A stretch of 64,000 nucleotides of DNA from JAEUMY01 sp031394355 (GCA_031394355.1 JANNSU010000040.1:1-64000); one strand, 5' to 3'; positions 35,229 through 44,391 are shown, counted from the first letter of the stretch. The notes: generated by a model not told the origin, from the letters alone. Program-made: numbers and translations.

Positions 35229-35296
35229 TTCTTCAACCCATAACAATAACAAGGCCGGCTCCACCCCCAAGGCCAAGAGACTGAAAGGAAACATCC

Positions 35297-35689
35297 ATGC
35301 GTCATCGTCACGGACTTCGCAAACTCAATCGTACCAGCAGCCATCGTCTGGCCATGTTCCGCAACATGACAAATTCCCTGTTCCTGCACGAGGCAATCAA
35401 GACCACACTGCCGAAGGCCAAGGAACTGCGCAAGGTTGCAGAGCCTCTCATCACGCTGGGCAAGGACGCTACACTTGCCAACCGCCGCCTGGCATTTGCC
35501 CGCCTGCGGGACCGCGACATGGTTGGCAAGCTCTTCAACGAGCTGGGCCCACGGTACAAGACGCGCAATGGTGGCTACCTGCGCATTCTCAAAATGGGAT
35601 TCCGCGTTGGCGACAATGCTCCAATGGCTCTTGTGGAGCTGGTTGATCGTCCGCAAGCAGAAGAGGCAGTTGAAGACAGCGCAGAGTAA
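35297..35689 (+). CDS. rplQ: 50S ribosomal protein L17
   Basis: 130 residues, MRHRHGLRKLNRTSSHRLAMFRNMTNSLFLHEAIKTTLPKAKELRKVAEPLITLGK, then GGYLRILKMGFRVGDNAPMALVELVD. Last gene of the ribosomal supercluster; AAAGGAAA precedes the start and a terminator follows. Confidence 0.98.
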   Translation: MRHRHGLRKLNRTSSHRLAMFRNMTNSLFLHEAIKTTLPKAKELRKVAEPLITLGKDATLANRRLAFARLRDRDMVGKLFNELGPRYKTRNGGYLRILKMGFRVGDNAPMALVELVDRPQAEEAVEDSAE

Positions 35690-35787
35690 CGTCAAGCGAC
35701 CAGTCCGCCCCATCTTGTTCTGAATTTTCCCGAAAGGGCGATGCCAGGCGGACTCCTTCACTCCGCGGTGGATTGAAGCAACCGAAG

Positions 35788-35819
35788 TAAAAAGGCCGGG
35801 ATATCCCCAGCCTTTTTTG
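35788..35819 (+). terminator. Rho-independent terminator after rplQ
   Basis: AAAAAGGC and GGG pair with CCC and GCCTTTTTT around ATAT, with the T run built into the 3' arm. It ends the alpha cluster and, read on minus, could also end the response regulator transcript. Confidence 0.8.
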
Positions 35820-35842
35820 CTTTGTGACTCGGCGACTGCAGA

Positions 35843-36496
35843 TCAGACTCGCTCCCGGTCCGCCCAGTTGGCGGCAAAGCGATTCAGCTCGCTTGCGCTC
35901 TTCAATCCGAGTTTCTGCTTCAGGTTTGCCCGGTGAGCCTCGATGGTCTTCACACTGCGGTTCAGCTTGGTCGCAATTTCGCTTGAACCGAGACCCAACC
36001 CAATCATGCGCAACACTTCGTATTCGCGATCCGTCAAATTGGACAGAACCGAAACCTGCTGCTGAGGCGCGCTGCCACGCATCTTCTGAAGCAGCAGAGC
36101 CTGCATGCGATCTGAAAGGTAGACTTCACCGCCCATGATCTTGCGGATGGCGCTGATGACCTTGTCAGTCGCCTCCTGCTTCATGATGTAGCCCTTGGCG
36201 CCGGCACGGAAGGAGCGCTCGCCATGAATCAGTTCGTCGTGCATGCTGATCACCAGCACCGGCACCTCGGTGTGACGGCCAACCATGGTCTTGATGAGTT
36301 CAATGCCAGAAAGCCCTGGCAGGGAAATGTCGGTAATGAGCAGATCAGGGTTCACGCCGTCCTGCAGCTGTTCGAGAGCTGCCTCGGCTGACTCTGCCAT
36401 GTAGGCAACTTCCATATCCGATTCGCTGTTGATCAATTGCGTCAGGCCATGCAGCACAATGGCGTGGTCGTCGACCAGCATGATTTTGGCTTTCAT
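35843..36496 (-). CDS. NarL/FixJ-type response regulator
   Basis: 217 residues from ATG 36496 (MKAKIMLVDDHAIVLHGLTQL), which gives a 4-bp ATGA overlap with the kinase gene; an ATG 12 bases upstream is also possible. Receiver domain with acidic D9/D10, phosphoacceptor D56 (LLITDISLPG) and K101. LuxR-type helix-turn-helix at about 148-212 (LTDREYEVLRMIGLGLGSSEIATKLNRSVKTIEAHRANLKQKLGL). DNA-binding output regulator; partner is the kinase just upstream. Confidence 0.93.
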   Translation of the reverse strand: MKAKIMLVDDHAIVLHGLTQLINSESDMEVAYMAESAEAALEQLQDGVNPDLLITDISLPGLSGIELIKTMVGRHTEVPVLVISMHDELIHGERSFRAGAKGYIMKQEATDKVISAIRKIMGGEVYLSDRMQALLLQKMRGSAPQQQVSVLSNLTDREYEVLRMIGLGLGSSEIATKLNRSVKTIEAHRANLKQKLGLKSASELNRFAANWADRERV

Positions 36497-39408
36497 CCGT
36501 TCTCCCATGTTCTTGCCGGTTCAGTGGAATCAGCATCGACAGGCAATGCCACTGCAATCTCAGTGCCGCCTCCAGGTCTCCTCGTGACAGACAGCGAAGC
36601 ACCCAAGACTCCACTGCGATATTTTATGCTGTGAAGTGCGGAGTCGTTGAGCGGCTCGGAATCATGCGAGCGAATTCCGATCCCGTTGTCGATGACGGCG
36701 AGGCGAGTCTCCCCGCCCAGTGCTGTGAGTTCGATCATGATGTTCTTGGCATGGCTGTGCTTGAGAGCGTTGTTTACGCCTTCCTGGGCGATTCGATACA
36801 GTCCCTTGGCCACAAGCGTATCGTTGATCTGGGGCTCTCCGTCATACTCGAACCGGCACTCAATCGTGCCAAGGCTGTTGACGTCGTCTGCAAGCTGCTG
36901 CAGGGCCTCAACCAAGCCATCGGGGCCCATGATGTGCGGCGAAAGACCGTGTGAAATCAGTCTCGTCTGGCGGATGGTCTCATTCACCAGCGCATGCACT
37001 CGCGCGGCGTCGTTGGCTTCGGGCAAGTTCTTCTCCGCCAGCTTCTTTTGCAAGGTCTTCGCGAGCAGCGCGGTCCCTGTGAGGTTCTGGCCCAGCTCGT
37101 CATGCAACTCCAAACCAACCTGCGCCAGCTCCTTCTCGATAGCCAGCAGCAGGCGTCTTTCAAGTTCCCTCCGCCGACTCGCCTCCTTGCTGAGTTCGGC
37201 ATTCACATCCGAAAGCTGACGCGTGCGTTCAGCCAGATCGAGCTCGTACCGCTTCTGTTGGGTAATGAACCGTCCAATGCCGCGATAGCCGCGGAATTTT
37301 CCGTCATCGGCATAAAACGGTTCACCGCTGATGCTGGTGAACTCGAGCATTCGACCCTTGTCCGGATCTACCATCGTGATCACAAGATCCTTGAATGGCC
37401 GCCGAGCCGCAATATCGGCTTTGTGGCCTTCCCAGACATCGCCGGTCGCGTGATAAAACGGGTTCTCCCATCGCCGCGTACCAATCGACCGAGGCACGAT
37501 CCCGAGGTATTTCTGCGCACCCATCGAAAGCTGGGTGAATCTGTACTCGCTGTCAGTTTCCCAATACAAGTCCGAGGTGAACTCGATGATGCGTCTGAAC
37601 CGCTCCTCGCTCTCCCGCAGCGCGGTAAGCGCACGGCGCCGTTCGGTGACATCCCGCGAACTTGCTTGAATGTAGACGATGTTGCCGTCGCGGCCGTGTA
37701 CCGAAGCGGCGAGACACTCCAGCCAAAGATAGTGTCCTGCCTGATGGCGGTAACGGAACTCTGCGTGCAGCTCGACGCGGCCCACACGCAACTGCCTTTC
37801 CAGTTCGATGCGCATCGCCGCCACATCATCCGGATGAATCCAATGGTAAAAATTGAGACCGACAATATCAATCGGGGCATATCCCGTGATGCGCTTGAAC
37901 GAGTTGGACGCAAAACGCAACGTGCCGTCCAGTTCATGCAGGCTGACCAGATCGCGCATGTTGTCCGACAGCACGCGATATTCACGTTCACTATCCGCAA
38001 GTCGGAGTTGAGCTTCTTTGATCTGAGTGATGTCCTGAATCGTCCCATGGACGGTCTCGGCTTTGCGATCCGCGTTCAACTGCGCTTCTGTCCTGGTTCT
38101 GAGCCAGTGGACCCGTCCTGAAGCCGTCAGGACGCGGTATTCGCCTTCCACCACGTGCCCCAGCATCACGCGACGGAATGAAGCATCAACCTGATTTCGA
38201 TCTTCCGGATGGATGAGGCCATTCAGCACCGCACTACCTGTCGGCAACTCAGGGAGCGATGCCAGATCGAGGATGTCGCGCGCTTGCTCGGAAAAAGCAA
38301 TCTTTCCGGACGCCATGTCGAGTGACCAGCTGCCCAGCCGTGCGACGCGTTGCGCTGCCAGCAAATTGCGCCGGCTTTCGGCCAGTGCGGCCTCTGCGAT
38401 CTCTCGTTGCCGCAGCTGGCGAGAAAACATGCCGGCAAACAGGAGGATCGCAATGGAGAGTCCAAGGGTCACGGCACCGATGTAGGCGGCTTGGGCGCCT
38501 AATCCTGCACGCGCCTCACGGGCATCACGCGAAACAGCAAGCAGCAGCGGCACGCCTGCCATGCTCCGCGAGGCCATATACGCGTCATTCCGCGTGAGAA
38601 TTGATGAGGTCCGGTGAAATGCAGGAAGGCCAACCGCAATCATCATGAAAGTCGGGTGATCCGCAAAACTCGCCTTGGGCAGACTCGCGATGGGCGGATA
38701 GGTTGATACCAGATGCCCGCTCGTGGAGAAGACCGCGATGCGACCTTCATGCCCCAACGTCAGGTTGCGATGGGTTGCCCGATCCAGCGTCATTCCGCCG
38801 ATCAACTTGCCCAGCAACCGGTTGCTGCTGTCACGTACTGGGGTGCTGAACGGTACAACTGCATTGCTTTCACTTTCAGGCACAACAGGCGAGTGGGATC
38901 TGGTACCGACGGCAGACCGGTCTGTGACAATGCGCTTCAATTCACTCTGGTCCACTGGCAGATCGGATATTCCGTCCGAACGCCGCGAGGCGAGCACTTT
39001 GCCGTCCAAGTCTGTCCAAACCAGGAAGCGGAGGTGCCTCCCGCGGGGCAGCATGTCCTTCAATACTGCGCTGGCCTGCTCATTCGCGCGGCTGGAGCCA
39101 ATGGCCGGCACCGCAGCAAGCTCCCTGGCTGTGGACTCCAGTACGTCCCGCGACGCCTGGAAGTCGTCAACATAATGCTCTGCCAGCAGTGCCGACAGGT
39201 TACCCAGCTCGAGACCGATTACCTCCTGCGCGTTTCGTTCGAACTGGCGATAGAAACCATAGGCGAACACCAAAATGCAGGCGATGATCAACCCGGCAAA
39301 GAGCCAAAGCAATTTGCTGTTCGAGAAACCTACCGCAAACTCGATCGGCTCTGGTGTGAGGTCCGGGATGATCGGCGGCGTACTTCGCTCTGAAACTGCG
39401 CTGTTCAT
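36493..39408 (-). CDS. Membrane PAS-sensor histidine kinase (HisKA_3 type)
   Basis: 971 residues. Membrane helices at about 33-53 and 307-327 enclose a roughly 250-residue periplasmic sensor. Three PAS units follow (about 352-465, 475-590 and 600-715), each ending in a PAC-like stretch. The dimerisation helix has phosphoacceptor H769 in GLELHDELGQNLTG, and the HATPase domain has YRIAQEGVNNALKHSHAKN and NGIGIR, ending GGGTEIAVALPVD. It belongs to the NarX/UhpB class and is cotranscribed with the regulator. The signal is unknown. Confidence 0.93.
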   Translation of the reverse strand: MNSAVSERSTPPIIPDLTPEPIEFAVGFSNSKLLWLFAGLIIACILVFAYGFYRQFERNAQEVIGLELGNLSALLAEHYVDDFQASRDVLESTARELAAVPAIGSSRANEQASAVLKDMLPRGRHLRFLVWTDLDGKVLASRRSDGISDLPVDQSELKRIVTDRSAVGTRSHSPVVPESESNAVVPFSTPVRDSSNRLLGKLIGGMTLDRATHRNLTLGHEGRIAVFSTSGHLVSTYPPIASLPKASFADHPTFMMIAVGLPAFHRTSSILTRNDAYMASRSMAGVPLLLAVSRDAREARAGLGAQAAYIGAVTLGLSIAILLFAGMFSRQLRQREIAEAALAESRRNLLAAQRVARLGSWSLDMASGKIAFSEQARDILDLASLPELPTGSAVLNGLIHPEDRNQVDASFRRVMLGHVVEGEYRVLTASGRVHWLRTRTEAQLNADRKAETVHGTIQDITQIKEAQLRLADSEREYRVLSDNMRDLVSLHELDGTLRFASNSFKRITGYAPIDIVGLNFYHWIHPDDVAAMRIELERQLRVGRVELHAEFRYRHQAGHYLWLECLAASVHGRDGNIVYIQASSRDVTERRRALTALRESEERFRRIIEFTSDLYWETDSEYRFTQLSMGAQKYLGIVPRSIGTRRWENPFYHATGDVWEGHKADIAARRPFKDLVITMVDPDKGRMLEFTSISGEPFYADDGKFRGYRGIGRFITQQKRYELDLAERTRQLSDVNAELSKEASRRRELERRLLLAIEKELAQVGLELHDELGQNLTGTALLAKTLQKKLAEKNLPEANDAARVHALVNETIRQTRLISHGLSPHIMGPDGLVEALQQLADDVNSLGTIECRFEYDGEPQINDTLVAKGLYRIAQEGVNNALKHSHAKNIMIELTALGGETRLAVIDNGIGIRSHDSEPLNDSALHSIKYRSGVLGASLSVTRRPGGGTEIAVALPVDADSTEPARTWENG

Positions 39409-39539
39409 GAACCGAGAATAACAGCCCTTGGCGCTTGGCGGGAGGTGGGTTTGATCCTCGGGATTTCACCTAGCAAGCGCAGGGGAAACGGATGCGGCTA
39501 ATCAGGGATTTAGAGGGGTGATTTCCGTCTCATGCCTGA

Positions 39540-39631
39540 TTTACCCTGCCTTGCCCACGGACCATAATTGAGATGCAGTAAATTCCATTTCCCCTTCAGC
39601 CCGCATGCATCAGCTACGCGGGCTTTTTTTT
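39540..39631 (+). ncRNA. Possible small RNA or orphan terminator unit
   Basis: Between two minus-strand genes, the plus strand carries TTTACC (39540-39545), 17 bases, CATAAT (39563-39568), then about 30 bases on a hairpin AGCCCGC/GCGGGCT (39598-39604 with 39618-39624) followed by eight T. This would make a transcript of about 55 nt. No gene uses the terminator in that direction. Speculative. Confidence 0.35.
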
Positions 39632-39659
39632 GCCTGTTGCCCTAGGCACGCAAATGCAG

Positions 39660-40961
39660 CTACTGGATCAGGATGATCCGATAGTCATTCACATTCGTCC
39701 TGGTCGGCCCCGTGACAACAAGATCGTCCAGAGCATGAAAAAACGTGAAGGCATCATTTCTGCCCAGTGCCTTTACACCGTCGACTCCCGCGTTGGCGGC
39801 TCGGCTGATTGAATCCGGGCCGAGCAAAGCGCCAGCATTTTCCTCAGACCCATCTATTCCATCGGTATCACACGCGAGTGCGTGCACACCAGCAAGGCCG
39901 TCGAGTTCAATGCCAAGGGAAAGAAGGAACTCGGTGCATCTCCCGCCGCGTCCTGGAATCTGGTTACGCTCAGGCGGCTGGCGAATCGTCACAGTCGTTT
40001 CACCTCCGGAAATGAGTGCCACCGGGGGTTTGATCGGGTGATGATATTGGTGGATCTGGCGTGTCAGTGCTGCATACACCTTGGCAACCTCAGCGGCTTC
40101 ACCCGTGACACAGTCCCCAAGCACCATGGGGGTCACGCCACGCTGTTGTACATAGGCTGCGGCCATGGTCAGGCTTGAGTGGGCGGTGGCAATGATTCGA
40201 TTGTCCACGCGTTGAAAGGCTGGGTTGCCTGGCTTCAAAGACTCCGCCACTTCGCCTCGCACGCCGCGCGAGAGGTAGCGTGCAACGGATAGCGGTGGCG
40301 TGACGCCATAGTAGTTGATGATGTCCAGAGCCTCCTGGAATGTGGTCGCATCCGGAGAGGTGGGGCCGGAGGCAATGTGCGTCGGATCATCGCCCGTCAC
40401 ATCAGAAATGATCAGGGACAGTATGCGAGCGGGTGACAGATCGGCCATTCGGCCTCCCTGTATCCGCGAAAGGTGCTTTCTGACCGTATTCATTTTCTGG
40501 ATGGGTGCACCACATCGCAGCAGTTCGCGGGTCACTTCCTTGAGGTCCTGCATGGTTACGCTGTCCACCGGCAAGGAAAGCAGGCTGGATCCGCCACCAG
40601 AAATCAGCGCCAGTACCAAATCATTCGGGCCAAGTGCAGCCACCAAGTCATGGATCTCCCGAGCGGCCGCTTCGCCCTGCGTGTCTGGCACGGGATGTCC
40701 TGCCTCCACCACGCGAATGCGACTCAGCGGCAAGCCATGGCCGTAGCGCGTGATCACAATACCGGAGAGCTGCACATCAGCCGGGTAGTGGTCTTCAACG
40801 GCCTTGGCCATGCTGGCGGCGGCCTTGCCTACCCCGATCACGACCAGCCTTCCCTTTGAAAACGTTACCGGGTCTGGAAGATGCTGCGGAACGATTTGCA
40901 GCGGATCGGCGGCGCCCAGTGCCGCCTTGAAGCTGCCGATGAGTAGTTCACGAACGTTCAT
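39660..40961 (-). CDS. Glycerate 2-kinase (GckA/TtuD family, MOFRL domain)
   Basis: 433 residues. The N-terminal domain starts MNVRELLIGSFKAALGAADPLQIVPQHLP and has GRLVVIGVGKAAASMAKAVEDHYP and LVLALISGGGSSLLSLP, a glycine-rich nucleotide site. The MOFRL domain near the C terminus has LALACDTDGIDGSEENAGALLGPDS in variant form. It phosphorylates D-glycerate to 2-phosphoglycerate in glyoxylate, serine or tartrate metabolism. It stands alone between unrelated genes. Confidence 0.9.
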   Translation of the reverse strand: MNVRELLIGSFKAALGAADPLQIVPQHLPDPVTFSKGRLVVIGVGKAAASMAKAVEDHYPADVQLSGIVITRYGHGLPLSRIRVVEAGHPVPDTQGEAAAREIHDLVAALGPNDLVLALISGGGSSLLSLPVDSVTMQDLKEVTRELLRCGAPIQKMNTVRKHLSRIQGGRMADLSPARILSLIISDVTGDDPTHIASGPTSPDATTFQEALDIINYYGVTPPLSVARYLSRGVRGEVAESLKPGNPAFQRVDNRIIATAHSSLTMAAAYVQQRGVTPMVLGDCVTGEAAEVAKVYAALTRQIHQYHHPIKPPVALISGGETTVTIRQPPERNQIPGRGGRCTEFLLSLGIELDGLAGVHALACDTDGIDGSEENAGALLGPDSISRAANAGVDGVKALGRNDAFTFFHALDDLVVTGPTRTNVNDYRIILIQ

Positions 40962-41039
40962 GGGTGAAAGGGTTCCGCTGAATGTACGGTTTAGAGAAGT
41001 GTAGCTTTGCTGCTACGAATTCGCATCCCGTTGGTCTGC

Positions 41040-41465
41040 CTATCGTTCAAACTTGATGGAAAGCACAATTGATGACTGCGTCCTGTCCACGCCTTCGATT
41101 CTGCCGATACGGTCCAGTACTTCGTCCATCTGTTGGGTGGACTCCGTCTCTACCATCGCAAGATAGTCAAATGCTCCGGAGAGTGCATACGTCCCGCGAA
41201 TTGTCGCAAGCGACTTCAGATCGCGCATGACGGCCTCTGCGCGCTTGGGATTCACTGCCATGAGTACATGAGCGGTGATAGACGGCCGCCTGGCCGGGTT
41301 GCCCAGCTTCACGGTATAGCCCTCAATCACGCCAGCGGCTTCCAGGCGGCGGATGCGTTCTTGCACGGTATTGCGTGCAACGCCGAGTTTTCGGGCGAGT
41401 GCCGAGGTCGATTCCCTTGCGTTCGCTTGCAACAAGGCCAACAGTTCCATGTCTTTGGGGCTCAT
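41040..41465 (-). CDS. Lrp/AsnC family transcriptional regulator
   Basis: 141 residues from ATG 41465 (MSPKDMELLALLQANARESTSALARKLGVARNTVQERIRRLEAAGVIEGYTVKL); a TTG 39 bases upstream would add 13 unrelated residues. N-terminal helix-turn-helix (about 8-52) and C-terminal RAM effector domain (about 60-138). Divergent from the lysine dehydrogenase gene, so it probably senses lysine or a breakdown product and controls that operon. Confidence 0.88.
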   Translation of the reverse strand: MSPKDMELLALLQANARESTSALARKLGVARNTVQERIRRLEAAGVIEGYTVKLGNPARRPSITAHVLMAVNPKRAEAVMRDLKSLATIRGTYALSGAFDYLAMVETESTQQMDEVLDRIGRIEGVDRTQSSIVLSIKFER

Positions 41466-41511
41466 ATTGGGCAAACTGTACAACAAACTAGTCAATTTGC
41501 TCAATGTCGAC

Positions 41512-41532
41512 CTGCATTAAGACATATTGCAG
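41512..41532. promoter_or_regulatory. Inverted repeat between lrp-like gene and lysine dehydrogenase gene
   Basis: CTGCA and TGCAG separated by 11 AT-rich bases, in the 134-bp divergent promoter region. Similar in shape to Lrp-family operators; inferred only. Confidence 0.35.
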
Positions 41533-41599
41533 GCTGCATTTTGACAGGAGAGCCCGGTAAGCTTTGGCCTATTCTTTCAGTCCACTTGAGGGCCCCACC

Positions 41600-42712
41600 A
41601 TGACCAAACTCGTTCTGCTCGGCGCCGGCAAAATCGGCGATGCCATTGTCCATCTGCTGTCGCAAACTGGCGATTACCAGGTCACAGTGGCCGATAACGA
41701 TCAGGCCCGCCTCGACCTCATTCCCTCGAAGTCCGCCAAACGGATCAAGGCAGACATCAGCGATGCTGCGGCGCTGAGATCCATCTTGACCGGCCAGGAC
41801 GTCGTGTTGTCTGCCTGCCCGTATTACCTCACTCCCGTCATCGCCACAGCCGCCAAGGAATGCAAAGTGCACTACCTCGATCTCACCGAGGATGTGGAAA
41901 GCACCCGCACCGTGCAGAAGCTCGCACAGGGCGCGGACCGTGCGTTCATTCCGCAGTGCGGCCTCGCCCCCGGATTCATCTCGATCGCCGCGCAAGATGT
42001 GGCCAAGCGATTTGACGAACTACGCGAAGTGAACATGCGCGTGGGTGCCTTGCCGCTGTATCCCAACATTTCGCTCAAGTACAACCTGAAGTGGTACACC
42101 GACGGAATCATCAACGAGTACTGCAATCCCTGTCTGGCGATCCGCGATGGCCAGCAGATCGAGACGTTGCCACTGGAAGAAATGGAGCACTTCTCGCTGG
42201 AAGGCGTGGACTATGAAGCCTTCAACACTTCTGGTGGTCTCGGCACGCTCACCGAGACATTGTTCGGCAAGGTCGAAAACCTCAACTACAAGACCGTGCG
42301 CTATCCAGGTCACCGCGACATCATGAAAGTGCTGGTTCGCGACCTGCGCCTGGATCGTCGCCGGGATCTGTTGAAGGATGTGATGGAAGCTGCCATCCCC
42401 ATGACGCTGCAAGATGTGGTGCTGGTGTTCGTCACGGTCAGCGGTCTCAAGAATGGTCGGCTGATGCAGGAAACTTTCGTGCGCAAGATCTATGCGCAGC
42501 AGGTGGCAGGCAAGCTGCTCTCCGCCATCCAACTCACGACGGCTTCTGGCATCTGCACCATGGTCGACATGCTGGTTTCCGGCAAGCTGCCGCAGGCTGG
42601 ATTCGTGAAGCAGGAACAGGCATCGCTGGATGCGTTCCTGGCCAACCGGTTTGGCAAGTACTATGGTGAGAACGCAGGCACCGAACAGAGAACGCTGCTG
42701 GCTGCGGCTTGA
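41600..42712 (+). CDS. Saccharopine dehydrogenase family protein, probable L-lysine 6-dehydrogenase
   Basis: 370 residues from ATG 41600 (MTKLVLLGAGKIGDAIVHLLSQTGDYQVTVADNDQ). N-terminal Rossmann motif GAGKIG, then the saccharopine dehydrogenase fold with CGLAPGFISIAAQDVAKRFDELREVNMRVGALPLYPNISLKYNLKW. Single-domain length fits lysine epsilon-dehydrogenase rather than fused saccharopine enzymes. The next gene encodes an ALDH7 enzyme that would take the semialdehyde product to 2-aminoadipate, which supports the call. A saccharopine dehydrogenase proper remains possible. Confidence 0.75.
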   Translation: MTKLVLLGAGKIGDAIVHLLSQTGDYQVTVADNDQARLDLIPSKSAKRIKADISDAAALRSILTGQDVVLSACPYYLTPVIATAAKECKVHYLDLTEDVESTRTVQKLAQGADRAFIPQCGLAPGFISIAAQDVAKRFDELREVNMRVGALPLYPNISLKYNLKWYTDGIINEYCNPCLAIRDGQQIETLPLEEMEHFSLEGVDYEAFNTSGGLGTLTETLFGKVENLNYKTVRYPGHRDIMKVLVRDLRLDRRRDLLKDVMEAAIPMTLQDVVLVFVTVSGLKNGRLMQETFVRKIYAQQVAGKLLSAIQLTTASGICTMVDMLVSGKLPQAGFVKQEQASLDAFLANRFGKYYGENAGTEQRTLLAAA

Positions 42713-42737
42713 GCCAAGGCGTTGCGCTAGAAAAGTT

Positions 42738-42820
42738 GTCACCCCGGCGCAGGCCGGGGTCCAGTGGCTTTCGTTGAGTCACAGTAAGTGACACTGGGTC
42801 CCGGCCCGCGCCGGGACGAC
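42738..42820. repeat. REP-like 83-bp imperfect inverted repeat
   Basis: The left arm begins GTCACCCCGGCGCAGGCCGG and the right arm ends CCGGCCCGCGCCGGGACGAC; about 29 bases on each side are nearly complementary. The centre has GAGTCAC...GTGACAC. Similar G-tetrad-rich palindromes occur as REP/BIME-type elements in many proteobacteria. It sits between the dehydrogenase gene and the ALDH gene. Confidence 0.75.
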
Positions 42821-42841
42821 GGTGATATCAGTTCCTCAATC

Positions 42842-42853
42842 GCGAATATTCGC
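42842..42853. repeat. GCGAATATTCGC palindrome, upstream of ALDH gene
   Basis: Exact core 26 bases before the ALDH start, just after the REP-like element. Confidence 0.95.
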
Positions 42854-42879
42854 AGTGCTGCCAAATTCCGGAACCCGCC

Positions 42880-44391
42880 ATGCACATTGAACCCCTCCTC
42901 TCCCAGCTCGGCGTAGATCTGAAAGTCCATCACGGCAAGGGTGTCATCGCCCGCACGCCAGTCGACGGTACTGTATTCGCTGAACTCGCTGCAACATCGC
43001 CCACTGAAGTTGCCAGGGCTGTCGAGGCTGCTCACCAGGCATTCCTCGCCTGGCGCGTGATTCCCGCGCCGAAGCGCGGCGAGCTGGTGCGAATATTCGG
43101 AGAGGAACTACGCGCCGCCAAGGAACCGCTGGGCAAGCTGGTCGCGCTTGAGTCCGGCAAAATCTATCAGGAAGGTTTGGGTGAAGTGCAGGAGATGATC
43201 GACATCTGCGACTTTGCGGTGGGACTCTCTCGCCAGCTCTACGGTCTCACCATTGCATCCGAACGGCCGGGACATCGCATGATGGAAACCTGGCATCCGC
43301 TGGGTGTCTGCGCTGTCATCAGTGCGTTCAACTTTCCCGTGGCGGTGTGGGCGTGGAACTCCGCGCTTGCCTGGGTCTGCGGGAATCCGGTTGTGTGGAA
43401 GCCTTCCGAGAAGACGCCGCTCACCGCGCTGGCTTGTCAGAAGTTGTTCGAGCGAGCCTTGGATCGTTACGTTGCTGCAGGCTTTACCGCACCTGCCGGG
43501 CTCTCCGCCGTTGTGCAAGGTCCGCGCGCTGTGGGTGAGACGCTGGTCGATCATCCGCGTACGGCGCTGGTCTCCGCAACCGGCTCCACCCGCATGGGCA
43601 AGGAAATTGCCGCGCGTGTCGCGCCGCGGTTCATGAAAACCATATTCGAGCTCGGCGGCAACAACGCCATGATCGTGGCACCCACGGCTGATCTCGAACT
43701 GGCCGTGCGCGCCATCACCTTCGCAGCCGTGGGCACGGCCGGTCAGCGCTGCACGACGCTGCGCCGACTCATCGTGCATGAAAGTCTGCACGACACGCTG
43801 GTCGAACGGCTGCAGAAAATCTATGCTGGAGTGCCCGTTGGCAACCCGCTGGAGAATGGCACGTTGATGGGTCCGCTCATCGATGAAGCCTCGTTCAATG
43901 GCATGCAGTCCGCGTTGGACCAGGCGCGCGATCAAGGCGCCAAGGTATTCGGTGGTGAGCGCGCGTTGGCGGACCAGTTCCCCAACGCGTACTACGTGCG
44001 TCCCGCCATCGTGCTCATGGATCAGCAAAGCGCTGTGGTCTGCCATGAAACCTTCGCGCCCATCCTGTACGTGATGAAGTATGGCGACTTTGATGAGGCC
44101 ATCGCGCTGCAGAATGCCGTGCCACAAGGCTTGTCTTCCTCCATCTTCACGAACGACGTGCGCGAGGCGGAACTCTTCATGTCCGCAGCAGGCAGCGACT
44201 GCGGCATCGCCAACGTCAACATCGGCCCGTCCGGTGCGGAGATTGGCGGCGCATTTGGCGGTGAGAAGGAAACCGGCGGCGGCCGCGAATCGGGCTCGGA
44301 TTCCTGGAAGGCCTACATGCGCCGCGCCACCAACACGGTCAATTACTCGCGTGAGTTGCCACTGGCGCAGGGCATCAAATTCGAGATTTGA
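42880..44391 (+). CDS. amaB: ALDH7-type aldehyde dehydrogenase, probable 2-aminoadipate-6-semialdehyde dehydrogenase
   Basis: 503 residues. Catalytic residues N151 (AFNFPVAVW), K174 (WKPSEKTP), E257 (FELGGNNAMI) and C291 (GTAGQRCTTLRR). The GAEIGGAFGGEKETGGGRESGSDSWKAYMRRATNTVNYS tail is typical of the antiquitin/ALDH7 group, which oxidises piperideine-6-carboxylate to 2-aminoadipate. Together with the gene upstream it forms a two-step lysine route. A near copy of the palindrome (43089-43100) encodes RIFG. Confidence 0.85.
   Translation: MHIEPLLSQLGVDLKVHHGKGVIARTPVDGTVFAELAATSPTEVARAVEAAHQAFLAWRVIPAPKRGELVRIFGEELRAAKEPLGKLVALESGKIYQEGLGEVQEMIDICDFAVGLSRQLYGLTIASERPGHRMMETWHPLGVCAVISAFNFPVAVWAWNSALAWVCGNPVVWKPSEKTPLTALACQKLFERALDRYVAAGFTAPAGLSAVVQGPRAVGETLVDHPRTALVSATGSTRMGKEIAARVAPRFMKTIFELGGNNAMIVAPTADLELAVRAITFAAVGTAGQRCTTLRRLIVHESLHDTLVERLQKIYAGVPVGNPLENGTLMGPLIDEASFNGMQSALDQARDQGAKVFGGERALADQFPNAYYVRPAIVLMDQQSAVVCHETFAPILYVMKYGDFDEAIALQNAVPQGLSSSIFTNDVREAELFMSAAGSDCGIANVNIGPSGAEIGGAFGGEKETGGGRESGSDSWKAYMRRATNTVNYSRELPLAQGIKFEI
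43089..43100. repeat. Near copy of palindrome in ALDH gene
   Basis: GCGAATATTCGG, one mismatch at the last base, read as Arg-Ile-Phe-Gly. Confidence 0.7.

Noticed and set aside
36994..38121. 375-codon plus-strand frame inside the histidine kinase gene
   Set aside because: It overlaps the clearly coding kinase on the other strand and shows no family features.
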